Numbered from the stretch's first letter, positions 10,661 through 22,824 are shown. The stretch is DNA of 64,000 bases from Coenobita brevimanus (GCA_032717465.1 JAVRFU010003718.1:124001-188000); one strand, 5' to 3'. Notes: a model not told the origin generated them from the sequence alone. A program made the numbers and translations.

Positions 10661-11490
10661 GTTTCATAATAAACTAGGAGTGCATAATTAATTATAGTCT
10701 CTGGTCATGAGGTGCATTTATTAAACTTTTATGATTGTCTCTATCTAATATGCCGTAACATCCAACATGGATCTTTAATTCAGGATCCAGGGTCCACTTT
10801 CTACATACATCATCCAGGAATCTGTGCCCGGGCCATCACTTGACCACTGATACTCAGCATCTTCAGTGTGAGAGTGTGTGGTACGGGCATAGCATTCATA
10901 TCTGGTGTGATGGTAACAGTGGAGATGTTTTTATGACATTGGAGAAGCCTTACAGAGTATCAGTAAAGCGCTTGTTATAGAAATTCAATTCCTGAAACTG
11001 TTTTCTGCAACAGCCTAGGTGGGATTTTCCATTCCACTGTCCCCAGCCCACTTGTGGGTCTACTACGCCACCACTTCCCCCGTTTGTATTGTAGCACCTC
11101 ACCCTCTCAGTAGTGTCGTCTTTTGAATTCAGACTTTGTGCCCACTTCAAACTCACTCACATTTATTAACTTAAACTGCACATTTTTCAATTGATCTGAG
11201 TGATTCTTATATTGCATCAGTATATCTTGGACGATGAACGTTAACTTGAAGGTATAAGCTATCTGAAGGGAACTTGTAAATGATGACTCAGAGGAAGTAA
11301 CATCTCTTTGAATATACTATCTATCGTTGTTAATTAAGTATAGTGACATGGAGTACATATGTATGCTGTACCCGCAGCCCCTTCACACTTGCGAACAACT
11401 AATGGGCGTGTACTGTAAAATGCAAACCGCCGCTGAGCTGGGGGCGTGGAGGGAATGGCGATGTCCACAGAAACCATTGGCACTGGGAAC
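10106..11490. other. Unit 1 spacer
   Basis: No supported gene. It includes a 20 bp reverse-complement scrap of the TTAGG block (10587-10606), a (GC)n-(TG)n tract at 10607-10658 that is a plain TG tract in copies 2 and 4, and a short minus-strand frame (10950-11156) with no recognisable motif. Confidence 0.5.
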
Positions 11491-11800
11491 GCGTAGAGTT
11501 GTTAGGGTGTTGTTGATGATGGTGGTGGTGGTGCTGGTGGTAGTAGTTGCAGAAGTCGTGGTGTGAATGGTGATGGGTTGGGTACGCGGATTGTTATTAG
11601 GGTGGTGATGATGATGGTGGTGGTGGTGGTGGTAATGATGGTAGTGGTGGTGGATGGTTGTGGTGTGAATGATGATGCAGGTGGGAAGCACTGGCCCTGG
11701 GAAGGCCGTTTGTGATGATGGTGGTGGTAGTGGTGATGGTGTTGAGGAAGGTAAGGAGGAGAAAATGATGGTGATTGGGGAGATAGATGAAAACTGCACT
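11490..11800 (+). repeat. GAT/GGT-rich imperfect repeat, ~100 bp sub-period
   Basis: Trinucleotide-rich DNA in which a longer motif recurs: ACGCGTAG..GTTGTTAGGGTG near 11490, then ACGCGGATTGTTATTAGGGTGG near 11584. Each is followed by GATGATGGTGGTGG and GTGGTGTGAATG. A weaker third pass starts near 11680. Translations give poly-His/Thr on the minus strand and poly-Val on the plus strand. Copies are at about 25569-25879 and 61965-62275. Confidence 0.85.
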
Positions 11801-12530
11801 GGGTTATTGTAGGTATCAGGGGGCCGTATATACAGTAATATGGCACGTTAAATCTCTCTTGTTTTTATACTATCTTTGCAAACGATGTCGATATAGAAAA
11901 GACCCCGGATAACATAAAAGAAAAAATTAAATCGCAAAAGAGGAGGTTGCAAGGAATTTTTTTGACCTCAAGAGAATATGGGCGAAATTCCACCATTCTC
12001 AGGAAGGGTCGTATTCTGAGTGGCTTTGGAGATTTCGTAACACCTCTTCCTTAGCGATTTATTCTGCACCTTACACCTCAGTAACCTCTTGTATGTTACT
12101 GGATCAAACTTTGTCGATATTAAAAAGATATAAAGAACAGGTAGAGTTGGTCACCTAGTATGCGGCCCACAGAAACTAAACGATGACAGCTGATAGGGTT
12201 TAGTACGTGTTCTTAACAGATTTGGGACATGTTCTTAACCCTTTCACTCTGCTGACGTAATGGCTATTCTGTAATTTCTATCACCAGATGATTTTTACTC
12301 ATATGGAGAGACTTTTCGATATAGAGGAGTTAAATATAACCTTCATTAATCCCTCCCCTTTGTCGTTGGTTGATTTATATCGTCTGGCAGCAGCAGGAAT
12401 AACACTGAAGATATCTGACACGTCCTTGTTTCCTCTCGATTTATGCTTTTCTGTAATTTCACTTGCATTTTCATCTGCGCGATCCTAAACTAGACTCACC
12501 AGTTTCTCCTGTTTATCTCTTCGTATTCTC
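11801..12530. other. Unit 1 spacer
   Basis: AT-rich unique-looking sequence, no gene supported. A 66-residue frame at 12288 is identical in copies 2 and 4 over most of its length but shows no motif. Confidence 0.4.
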
Positions 12531-13215
12531 CATTTCCACCTTTTGCTGCATCTGTTTAATTCCCCTCCTCTCCTCCCCCCTCCCCGCCTTTCCACCCCAT
12601 TCCATCTTTTTCCTTCTCTTCTTTCATCTCTATTTCCACCTTTTGCTCAGTTTATACCATCCTCTCCTTTCCATCCTCCCTTTCCACCTCCTGCTCCAGC
12701 CGTCGTGTTCTTCTTCCTCCACTTATTTCTCCTTATGTATTCTTCTTTTTCCTTCCTTCCCGTATCTTACTTAACCTGACATTCCTTCTCTTTTTCATCT
12801 CCTTCCACCTTTTACTCCATCTAATCCGTCGCCTCCTTCCCTTCTTCCTTTTCACTCCTGCTCCAACTTTCCATCTTCTTCTCAGTTTGCCTTGCACCCA
12901 TACTCCATCTCTTCTTCTATCCTCTCTTCCTCCTCCCTTTCCACATCTTTCTCCGTCTGTTGTGATCCTTTCTTTCTTTCTCTGTCCTCCCTTTCCATCT
13001 TTTGCTCTGTATTTATCATATTCTTCTCGTCTCTCTCTTTCCTTCCATTCCCCCTGATCATTTCTTTCATCCTCTTCATCTTTCTCATCCCTTTTCATCT
13101 CAGGAGTATTTCTCCTTTTCTTCTTCGCTCCCCTCCCCAGATGTCTGCATCAGTTCTCCCTCTACCACCTCTCCTCTTATTTCTTTCTACTTTTTTTTTT
13201 TTTTTTTTTTTTTAA
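12531..13215 (+). repeat. Polypyrimidine minisatellite
   Basis: Nearly pure C/T on the plus strand for about 680 bases, ending in a T run of ~23 and TTAAG/TTCAG. A core close to CTTTCCACCTTTTGCTCC recurs in decayed form near 12532, 12632, 12680, 12801, 12937 and 12991, so the tract is an old minisatellite rather than random pyrimidine. It gives long but meaningless frames (Ser/Phe/Pro/Leu-rich plus strand, Lys/Arg/Glu-rich minus strand). Copies are at 26608-27283 and 63006-63677. Confidence 0.8.
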
Positions 13216-13644
13216 GATTACCGGTTGCATACTTAAGCTGATAGGGCCAAGCTGTGTGCAAACCCACAATTTCTGCCAGTCATCCCTGCATCAATTGTGA
13301 GTATTATAGTCTGTTTGTTTTCAGTTGATGAAACCGAGCCACACTAACAGCTTGAGTCGTATTTGCATGATATTCGATGAGCCAATAGTTGCGAGGTAGG
13401 AATGGATCCCTTTGCTTACTAATGAAATCGACCCTCCAGTGCGATTACACTTGGACATCAGCTAAACTTAAAGGGCTTGGGGATCTTTGTCAGGTTAGAA
13501 TAAACGTACTGTAGCTGTGGTTAGCCTGCATGCCGCGCTACAAGAGCAGTACAAGGCTGAGAAACGAAACCCTCGTTGTAACCGTGTCATCTCTGGTTTC
13601 ACATGTGACTCTCAGAAACTGAGGGGTCTTTCTTTTATCTTGGC

Positions 13645-13646
<2 letters not shown>
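13216..13646. other. Unit 1 spacer after polypyrimidine tract
   Basis: The polypyrimidine run plus AG could act as a 3' splice site, but no exon with recognisable coding sequence follows. Nothing else noted. Confidence 0.4.

Positions 13647-13702
<56 letters not shown>
13647..13702. repeat. (TC)n microsatellite
   Basis: About 55 bp in copy 1 against about 28 bp in copy 2 (27715-27742). Confidence 0.95.
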
Positions 13703-13704
<2 letters not shown>

Positions 13705-13817
13705 GTCAGCCTGAGGACGTTTTTTATATTTGGTTCTTGCAATTACCAGACGATTTTATTTAGCTTAGGAGAGCATCCTAGTAGTGAGGCGTTAAAGAAG
13801 GTTGTCTGTAGCCCCTC

Positions 13818-13962
13818 CAGTTCGAATAAACTCCCGCAGGCAGAGTAAAATCTGTGGGCAGCACGAGCGAAGTAAAAAAGTCCTTGGCAGAAAATGGTTA
13901 ATACTAGAGTCGACATCAGTTCCTCGGCCGGTAAGCACTCCATGCATGCCAGTCGTACACAA
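13818..13962 (+). repeat. Dispersed repeat copy a
   Basis: Shares an ordered set of words with 14149-14290: CCAGTTC, GGC.GAGT.AAATC, GCGGC/GGCAGCA, AAGTAAAAAAGTC against AAGAATAAAAAAATC, then CACT.CATGC.TGCC. A third partial relative lies at about 14105-14150. The family is not identified. Copies in unit 2 are at about 27858-28002 and 28189-28330. Confidence 0.55.
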
Positions 13963-14148
13963 ATAGTTCATCCTCACAAGTTTCATCCATTAACACTCAG
14001 GCTCCAGTGAATCACTCGCGCCAATAAAATCTTATGGAAGTGGTAGGAATATAATATGAAAAAGGGAATACTAGGACCGCTTCATGGATTCCTAGTCTGA
14101 TGACGATTCCATGTATGCCTGCCCTACACTTGTAAGTTTTCACCATCC

Positions 14149-14290
14149 CAGTTCCTTTCGGTAATCCCTATAATCCCGGACGTCCCCCCAAGGCTGAGTG
14201 AAATCGTCTGGTGGCGGCAAGAATAAAAAAATCAAAATGGCGTTCCTGTGCCGCTAATCACTTCATGCTTGCCTACTCTCGAATATTCCT
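14149..14290 (+). repeat. Dispersed repeat copy b
   Basis: Diverged partner of 13818-13962 in the same orientation about 330 bp downstream, with several short deletions. It ends at the (CCT)n tract. Confidence 0.55.
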
Positions 14291-14320
14291 CCTCCTCCTC
14301 CTCCTCCTCCTCCTCCTCCC
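14287..14320. repeat. (CCT)n trinucleotide tract
   Basis: About 11 CCT repeats; about 16 with one CTT interruption in copy 2 (28327-28375). Confidence 0.9.
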
Positions 14321-14473
14321 TGCAGTTCCTGTTGGCCATGGTTGCCTCTCGTTATCTGCCTCCCTCCTGCCCACCGGTCCCATTCCTCTTCCTCCTCACC
14401 CTCTCCTTTTATCATCCTTTGTCTTGTAATTAACTCCTTAGCAATCTCTTCTTCTGACCGGACCTTTTTTCTT

Positions 14474-14506
14474 TCCTCTCCTCTCCTCTCCTCTCCTCTC
14501 CTCTTC
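14474..14506. repeat. (CTCTC)n pentanucleotide tract
   Basis: Six or so CTCTC/TCCTC pentamers within a C/T-rich stretch. The same tract is at about 28528-28560. Confidence 0.85.
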
Positions 14507-15389
14507 CTTTCTCTTCATGTCTTCCCTAGCAGTCTTTTTCCTGACTGTGGCTTTTTACTCCTCTCCACTCTTGCATTCTTCTCATCCTTGCAGTTTCATA
14601 TTTATCTTTATTATTCTTTGAGTTCTGTATTTTCACTTTTTTTTTTTTGTCTCGCTTCTCCTCTGCTCTTGCATTCCTCTAATCTTCGTTGTTCTTTATT
14701 GGTATTTCCTGCGGGTTCTGTTATTTTCCCCTGGATTCTCCATGCTTTTTTCCCTGTCTAAGATCCGCTTCCACGTTCGCCTCCTTTTTATGTATCCTGT
14801 AGCTGCGAATTTTCTACTTTGAATTATAGTTCGGTTAATATTGGGCGATTTTTCTGTGTTCAAGACAACCCCAGGACGCCTAGCCATGCTTAAGCTGCCA
14901 CGACTTTTTTGGCCGAGAATAAAAGATTTCGTACCTAATTCCAGCCTATGAAAGATGACTTTGCTCGGCTCAGCGAAATTCAGCTTAGTCCCAAAATTGA
15001 GCTGCTGACCACGCACCCTCATTCCTCTGTTTTGGCCTGCCTATTCACCTATGGCCACGTGGTTGGTGGGTGCGCAGACCTATATGCATGAACATTGTTG
15101 GAACAACTGCCAAATAACCACAGTGAAACCCATGATGTTTGGTTGGTTTCATTCTTAGCCCATGAAATACCGTGACGCACTCTTTACTGTGGTTCTACTA
15201 GCTTCATACGATTTATGCAACTTGAGGGAGACATTTGGCACTGGAGGGGTTCGTTATAGCCTTCATTGACCCTTTCACTACAAGAACTCTTTCGAAATTG
15301 AATAAAATATGGTACTGTCTTGTTTTTCGGGAGTCGTAATTTTAGGAGGTAGGGGATAATCAGGGCTTAGAAAATCATATTTATTCTTC
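14507..15389. other. Unit 1 spacer
   Basis: Pyrimidine-rich, then mixed sequence. A 108-residue minus-strand frame (14696-15022; 28747-29073 in copy 2) is identical in the two copies. It contains LNFGTKLNFAEPSKVIF and LELGTKSFILGQKS, suggesting a short internal repeat, but no known domain. Confidence 0.4.
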
Positions 15390-15424
15390 AAAACGTTTCG
15401 ACTTACTATCAAGTCATCACAGAA
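15390..15424 (-). repeat. Hammerhead-like / Penelope-type terminal motif, minus orientation
   Basis: On the minus strand this reads CTGTGAT, then GACTT-GATAGT-AAGTC (5 bp perfect stem, 6 nt loop), then GAAACG. The arrangement CUGAUGA - stem II - GAAA is the hammerhead ribozyme core found in Penelope-like elements. Here the first box is imperfect (CTGTGAT), so activity is unlikely. The same motif is at about 29440-29474 in unit 2. Confidence 0.35.
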
Positions 15425-15567
15425 TCCTGAAACAACAGAAATTAAAATTATTACTTCGATTAGAGTTCAAATGACATGATAAAACACAAGGTAATAGAAC
15501 AGTTGCATTCCCTGCTACAGCATTAATTCTAAACAAAGCAGCAATTTTCACCTCCGTTATTTTAAAC

Positions 15568-15600
15568 TCCTGATGATGACGGCGTTGGGTCGAAACATGG
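15568..15600 (+). repeat. Hammerhead-like / Penelope-type terminal motif, plus orientation
   Basis: Reads CTGATGA, then T-GAC-loop-GTC, then GAAAC. The first box and the GAAA box are intact, but stem II is only 3 bp with one unpaired T. It is about 150 bp from the inverted motif at 15390-15424, so the two form the ends of an imperfect inverted repeat. Unit 2 counterpart: about 29619-29651. Confidence 0.35.
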
Positions 15601-16062
15601 GAAAATCAGTGTACAAATGTTAGGCTTCATTACCATCTTCCTCCTAAATAAAATCGTGTGAGGATAACAAGAACAGTATAAAATGATGCCGCCATAATGA
15701 AAGGGTTCACGATGTTGAGGATTGATGTGGTAAGGGGCCGTAAGACTTACCAACACGTCATCCCCTCAATGCCTATCTCTGCTCCGTTAATGCATTTTTT
15801 TTATGCTATATATGCCATCTGTGTCGTTATAATATAAATTACATTCAAGAGAAGGTGTAATAGGTAAAATAAATCAGAAAGGAAAAGGTGCTGGGAAGCC
15901 TTCCATGCTGATGAGAATACGGCAATAAGACGTGTACGAACCGACACGGAATCGGCCCCAACCATGCCACTGTCACTTCACTCCACAGTGTCAACCCCAC
16001 GCACTTAGTTGATTATTTCTTGCTCTTACACATACGCCTTTGATTTTGTCTGTATATCAATG

Positions 16063-16063
<1 letters not shown>
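15601..16063. other. Unit 1 spacer
   Basis: Unique-looking sequence, no gene supported. Confidence 0.4.
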
Positions 16064-16106
<43 letters not shown>

Positions 16107-16225
16107 TTACTAACATCCATACCCAAACCTCCATTCACACAGGCTCTGTGATCTTGTCCATCCCTCCACACGCTGTATCCCTCCCCGACACAGACACAGG
16201 CTCACCTACGTACACACAGACAACT

Positions 16226-16268
<43 letters not shown>
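16064..16268. repeat. Two (CA)n tracts with CA-rich spacer
   Basis: CA at 16064-16105 and 16230-16268. In copy 2 these are 30115-30184 and 30292-30334, and copy 2 lacks about 20 bp of the spacer after the second tract. The Thr/His frame across them is an artefact. Confidence 0.95.
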
Positions 16269-16270
<2 letters not shown>

Positions 16271-16697
16271 TACAAAGACAACATAACTCAGAACCACACC
16301 AGCATCCTACCACACCTCCAGACACACAGCCACACTTCTGCACAGCCTCGCCTCCAAGGACACACGCCAACCCTGCACACAAACACCCACTCCTCTACAT
16401 ATCCAAACCTCCACACGTAGCCCTACCTCCACCTACGTAACCCCAACCTCACCTCCACACACGTAGTTCCACCTGAACACACGTAGCCCCACCTCCACTC
16501 ATTCGTACACAATGACATCTTCACATATGTCGATTCATCAACACATACATATCCATAACTCGACACACAAATTTCTATTTCTATATACATAGCCATATCT
16601 TTAAATACATCTAGTTATCCCTGAACGCATTAGGCCTCTCCGTCCCATGCAGAACTGCACTTACACACATGAACATCCAGCTTACAAAGTTATACGT
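16269..16697. other. End of unit 1, C/A-rich
   Basis: Continues as CCTCCACACGTAG-type imperfect repeats (CACACGTAG recurs several times between 16410 and 16490) up to the unit junction. No gene. Confidence 0.5.
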
Positions 16698-17351
16698 GTA
16701 CACAGAACAGGCGAAACTTGGAATGTGACATCCGTAGACTGACTTTCAGGCAGCAAAATTTCTTAACGATTTTATAGCGGATCGAAAGTTAGGTTAGGTC
16801 ACTTTGGGCAGGGTTTGGTCTGATTAGGTAATTTTTGGTTGGGTTGGGTTCAGTTCGACTAGATATAGACGGATTAGGTTAGATTGCTTTAGAATACGTC
16901 GGTTTTGATAGGTTTTGGGTTGGGTTTTATTTGGTTAGGTTAGGCTGGGTTAGATTAGGTTGGATTAGGTCATTTTAGGCTTGACTGGGTTGGGTTAAGT
17001 CGGGTATGGTATGGTTAAGTGAGACTGGGTAGGATTAGGTAGGGTTAGATGCGGTTAGGCTGCTTCAAAATAGGTTATGTTAAGTATGGGGAAGTTACGT
17101 GAGATTGTGAGGTTAAATACAATTAGACTGGGTTAGGTGAGGTTAAGCTAGATTACGTTGGGTTGATTAAAGTTGGATTAGGTCATTCGAGGTTAGGCAG
17201 GGTTCAGTTCGAGCAAATATTGATAATTTAGATGAGACTGGGCTAAATTAAATCGGTTTAGATGTGATTAGGTTGGTTTGGGTTAGGTGACGTTGAAATA
17301 GGACAGATATTGGTGGGATTAGTGAGATTAGTACAAATTAGATATGGTTAA
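16698..17351 (+). repeat. TTAGG-type block A, unit 2
   Basis: Near-identical to 2737-3390, with shared differences with unit 3 (CACTTTGG, GGGGAAGTTACG, TTTAGATGAGAC). Confidence 0.8.
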
Positions 17352-19605
17352 GAGGGATTTCACTAGCACCGGCCACCGTAACATTGGCCTCCTGTGGTCA
17401 ACCTCAGTTTTCCTTTCACTTTTCCCTGTCGATTTCTTTCCTCGACTCAGTATATGGACCAGGTTAATGTCCCTCACATTGGGAAGCCTTAAGTCTTACA
17501 AGGTTAGGCACGCAACACAGAAGCACAAATGGTGATGGGTGTCTGTAGTGAGAGTGATACGTAAATGTGTTATAATGATTCATCCCGTCAGTCTGCAATA
17601 TGAACCGACAAGGTGATCACATATGCAAGTATGTCTGTGAGCAAAAAGCCTCCAACACCTATCTGCCAGTTGAGGGAATGGAAGGGTGCCACATGAACTA
17701 GTTTCTTGTGATAGCAATATGAAACACACAAGAGAAAGGTATCAGAAGGAACGAAACTCTCATTTGACAAGAGTGAGAAATACGGAAAGTAGGACGCAAG
17801 GCTGGCAGAGAATTTTGACTCCACATGAAAATACTTAATATCAGGATTCTCTTTAAATGGCGGCCTTGGTTTGAGTTACCCTAAAAACAGATCACGAGAC
17901 AAAAACGCTTTCACTGAGCGACCGTGGATCTCCAGCTGAAAGTATATTGATGGTTAAATAGTAGTGATATGTACGTTGGTCTGCTGTAACATCACATATT
18001 AGTTCTGTAGTGTGTTTTTATGAGCAAAGTGCAAACACCAGTAGATTACATGACCTCCCACCCTTTCGTTGCGCGCGCGCCCCCCTACACACATCTACAC
18101 GCAAGCTAATCAGTTTCCGCATCTTAAAGTTGTACAAACCTACCTACGTGCAAGATATACAAGGAAAGTTATTACGAAAATGGTTATGGTCATCATCTTG
18201 CTCGTTCATTGGCAAGTTTCCTTAATTGGCATCTGTGTGTGGTTTATGGCTTCTCTCTAGACTTGAAGAACTTGTATCTCAGTACTTGAAGCTTATTGAT
18301 TCCTTGTTTTTTATACTGTGATAATTATAGGTCTTTCACAATAACCTGGCCCATTATTTTCGTCCTTCATACATATATCTCCTGGTCCATTTTCTCGTCC
18401 TTCATACATACATCTGCCACCCATTTCTGTATTACCTTCACCTTCACTTGGTAGATTTTTGTCCTGTATACCTACTTCGACCATCCATTTCTACTGTACA
18501 CTCACTTTAAGCTGGTCCAAATTTACGTCTTCTATACAAACTTCGCTTATCAATCAATCAGTCAGTCAGTCAATCAATCTAACTGTCTACCTGTCTATCA
18601 CCAGATGCCTTAATCCCGTCAGGGGTGACCACAAATGAATCACCTCCATGTCAGCCTTTCCTCCTCCATATGGCGACCTTCTCTGCAACTCACACCCCCT
18701 TTTCTCACCTCAACCCTTCCTCTCTAACTTCACTCCCCTCCACAGTTTCTCGTAATGAAATAGATAATTTCCTGACCTGAAGTGTCCTTGTCTTGCTTCA
18801 CTCCTATCCAAAGGCCTCTCGTATTGAAATAGGAATCCTTTCATCTCAAGCCCTCTCCTACTTCTCTCGTCTCCAAAGTCTCTCATATTAAAGGCGATAC
18901 ACTTTCTTAGTATTCTGGTCCGCCTCGGTCTCTTAAATTGGTCTCGGGTCCTCAAGGCACAATCAAAAGCTGTAGGTGTTTCGTCTGGGCAATAAAACGA
19001 TTTCTTTGAGACTTCCCTTCCAGTTTATTGGCCGTAAAATCTACCGTTCTTGAGTTTTCGGTGATACAATACATTTTGTGTTCTGGCATGACATATAAGT
19101 TAATTGTGCATCTTTTTTTTTTCTTTTGAGAGAGAGAGAGTGGGTGAGTGAGTGTGTGCGTGCGTGCATCCTTTACCGCAGCATTTTGTAAGTAGAAAAT
19201 GGAAAACTTTGACCAGTTCCCTTTCGCTACCTCAGTCCATGTAATAAGGTGCTGGAATTTCCTATCAGCAAAAGGCATGGTATCACTTTTCTCTCATGTC
19301 ATCTCAGTTTATATTGTTATTTTTATATTTTCCTTTTCCCTACTTTCATTTATTCTTTCCCCCATTTATATCCTCCACACTCCTACCTTCATTAATTCTT
19401 TTCCTCATTGTAATTTCCCTTATCAGGCAAATCACTTAGGATCCTCGCAAGCCTGTACTTAGAGCCGGTAGCATCAGTGGTTATAATCATTCCAAGCAGG
19501 AAAATTGTACACTTGAAATACACAACCTCTTCGACTTATGGTCCTCCTGATTATAAAGGGTGAGGCATGAGTCTGTAGGCATATGGAAAGGACACATCTG
19601 AGGTT

Positions 19606-19641
<36 letters not shown>

Positions 19642-20076
19642 TTTGTTTGTTTGTTTGTTATCGTTGTTCGTGTTCTTGAGGCAGTTCTGCTTCATCACCA
19701 AACTAGCTCCCGGAACATCACTAACCAACACCGATGACTGGCACCTCAAATCACTAGCTCCCTCGACCAGTGCCCAGTTATCAAGCCTCTTCCCCTGTAT
19801 GTTGCTGAGAGGAGAATTGGGTGATATTTTTATAGCCTCGTGACTGACTTGAGATGGCACAGTACTCGTTACCAACAGTGCATCAGGCGCCTTGGTCATA
19901 ATTCTTAGTCCTTTCGAAGAGATTACAGTTAAACGATTCAGTTTAGGTTTAGGATGGACTAACTTGCCTACCTGCTTACCTACCTGTGTGCCTGCCTGTC
20001 TGCCTACCTAATTACCTACCCACTTACCTGTGTGTCCTTGCGTGCCTGCTTGTCTTCCTACCTACCTACCTACCTG

Positions 20077-20144
<68 letters not shown>

Positions 20145-21436
20145 GGCTAGGGAGAGATGTTTAAGGCTATTTAGTGATGAGATGAACCCCGTGATAAAAC
20201 TAGCAAGGTTTTGTTTGGTGTGTCCTGCCCTCTGTTTCTCCAACCCACAAACCTGTTTATTTATTTCCATATTAAGACAAACCCCCCATTTACCATATAA
20301 TTATCGAAGTTCCTATTTATTCTCTTAGTTATTATTTACCTTCTATCTTAATTATCCATAGACTACCCCAAAGCTGTCTCATTATTGACATACTAATCAG
20401 ATCCACCTCTTTCTCAGACACTCTTTCTCAGTGTATTTATTTCTAGACTATCCCAAAACCAATTTATTGTCAAGCTCAGCTAAACCCACCTTTATGTGTT
20501 AGTTTTATGTTTTTCCTTTTTAATATTAACTTGCCTTATTGTGAAACGTTTGGTGGTTATATAAGTGAAGACAAAGGATTAAGTAAGCTGTCCTAAACTC
20601 TGGTTGAGACAGAGAACGTTGATAAGGCAAAAGAAAGATTATAAATATATGTCGACCCAGCATCCTAGCCGTCAATTCTCCAAGTCTAGAGAGAGGGCCG
20701 AGGGAGCGCAGTAGTGAATGGAGTCAGTGTGGACCGCGAGTGAGCTAAGAGAGGACGGACGCCCCTGTCACTCCCTCCAGGGACAGAGTGTCGCGGCTGT
20801 GTTAGTGGTTCGGTTCCTTACTCTCCTGCAGAAGTCTCACCTCGAAGCCTCCTTCCCCTCGTTCACAAGTCTCAAAAGCCTCCTTGAGCACCTACAGCAG
20901 TATTTTTCCCCTCCTGCAAAAGTCTCAAAAGCTTCCTTGAGCACCTACAAGTCTCATTCAGTGGCCTACTCCTCCTCCAGAAGTCTCAAAACCTCCTTCA
21001 CCCCCCTGAAGAAGTGTCACCCAGGCCCCTTCCCTCCTGCAGAGGTCCCAGCTCAAAGCCTTATGGTTTACATGCAGTGTATTTTTCTGGAATAGAACAG
21101 TGAATTTACCTAACATTTTCTGAGTGTCGATGATCCTGTTAGCTCCGTGATAATGAGGGACGGCATCAGTGCTTAGGACGATTGTGTGATACCATTCCGG
21201 CAGAAGTAACTAAAACTCCATTAGTATATTTCTTTACAACGAAGCATCTTTAGACTGGTTGAGATGGTTGCAGAGAACCTTCAAGACACAGGAGGTTCAC
21301 CTGAAAGGATAAATACGATTCCGGCAGATATAAGGACAAGACACAATTTTTTTTCGCAACGACAAGAGTACAAGCCTTCAAGCTGGTTGAGAAGGTAGCA
21401 GAGAACCTTCCAAATAGAGGAGGTTCAAGTTCAAGG

Positions 21437-21636
21437 ATGATGGTGGAAGAGATGAGACTTGGCGACGGAGGTAAGACTGAGGGAGATGGTGGCGGTGGCG
21501 GGGGTCTACAGGCAGGCCAGTGAAGCGCCGACCCCGAGACTGGGCTGGTGACACTGACGGAGGCGGCTCTGGCCAGGCTAATCAACGCTGACCCCATTGA
21601 CAAGTGGTCTCAACTCGACCCACAGCCAATTGCAAG
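21437..21636 (+). pseudogene. Second copy of the possible exon, with nonsense change
   Basis: Same sequence and donor as 7452-7651, but TGG is TGA at 21521-21523 (codon 29), which truncates the frame before the non-repetitive part. If the exon is real, this copy is dead. If it is not, the change is simply a neutral substitution. Confidence 0.35.
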
Positions 21637-22594
21637 GTAGTGTGCTTTGAAATTGTCGATGATGGTATGATGATGGTGATGATGATGATGATGATGATTT
21701 AATGATGATGTGGACGTATAGCAATGTGGTATTAAGTCGACCCATAGCTAGTTGCAAGGTATTTGGCCATAGCACTTTAATCTGGTCGTGTGTATGATGA
21801 TGATAATGACTGATGATTTGATTCTGCACAGCCATGACCAAGAGTTCATCGGAATTTCTCAGCCAGCATTGCGTCGTATCTTGCGTATTTCTCTTTCCTC
21901 CCTAGAGACAGGGAATATCCTTCCTTCCCATACTCTTTTCTTGTGTACTTCATATTGCTATCACATAGAAATAGTTCATGTAACAGCCCACATTGCCACA
22001 ACCGGTAGGGAATGTGGGCAAACTTTGGCTGTCCCGTACCACACCACTCTGAGATTTTAACCTTCCTGTATTGCAACGTAGTATATTGATGATGTGAGCT
22101 TAAAGCAAGGTACTGTGTTAGTACTGTCCTTGGGTGATGATGGGAACGGTGAGACTTGCACGGAACCACTTTGATTTTGCTAGTACTGGCCAGAACTACT
22201 GATGATAAGGGGTCGTTATTGCTTGTGTTAGTTCTTGGTGATGACAGCAACCTGTTGCAAGGCAAAAAAGTCAACTTTTCTCCTCGGTCTGTAACTTTAA
22301 AAGGTAGTAAAGGAGAGATGACTGAGATAGCGTGATCGAGTTATAGTGTCCAGTCACTAGGCGTACAACGTATCCGAGAGGGCAAGGGTAAATTTGTGGC
22401 CCTTATTTTCTGCAGCATTTGTCTTTGTTTTGGCAGGTATCTGGTACCACTGGAAAACAGCTTTCACCACAGTTTAAGAAAGCCACGACATGCCATGATC
22501 GGCACAACAGCTGAGCAGAGAAAAAATAATGATGCTCTGTTCTTGTCTAGCGGAAAAGTTTTGGGTATTTCTCGGCTATACTTGGCTCTATGGG

Positions 22595-22597
<3 letters not shown>

Positions 22598-22669
<72 letters not shown>
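22598..22669. repeat. (GA)n microsatellite, unit 2
   Basis: About 70 bp pure GA, longer than the counterpart at 8617-8666. Confidence 0.95.
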
Positions 22670-22672
<3 letters not shown>

Positions 22673-22824
22673 AATAGCTGGAAAGGAGACAATGCTTTGG
22701 TGTTCCTCAAAGCAGGGCAATTTTACAAGCCATACTGGGCAAGAGTTTTACTTAGTGATACCAAATTTTAGATGAAGTATTGTGTTCTCACTCGATTCGC
22801 CCACTTAAGAAAAGTATCCTATCC

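Larger units (their letters stand above)
2737..16697 (+). repeat. 14 kb tandem unit, copy 1
   Basis: The copy begins at GTACACAGAACAGG, and the same start recurs at 16698 and 30751, giving lengths of 13,961 and 14,053 bp. Aligned by eye, the copies match base for base over most of their length. Scattered substitutions run at roughly one per hundred bases, and larger differences occur mainly in microsatellites. Copies 2 and 3 share several bases that differ from copy 1 (for example CACTTTGG for CAATTGG in block A), so they are closer to each other. Strand is arbitrary. Sub-features are listed separately. Confidence 0.95.

Noticed and set aside
11383..11846. His/Thr/Pro-rich minus-strand ORFs of 114-138 residues
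   Set aside because: They are translations of GAT/GGT trinucleotide repeats and overlap each other in different frames.
14211..14429. Signal-peptide-like ORF (MAARIKKSKW followed by poly-Leu)
   Set aside because: The Leu run is the (CCT)n microsatellite, which differs in length in copy 2, and the N-terminus lies in a dispersed repeat.
16040..16420. Thr/His-rich ORF
   Set aside because: CA microsatellite translation; the frame changes in copy 2.
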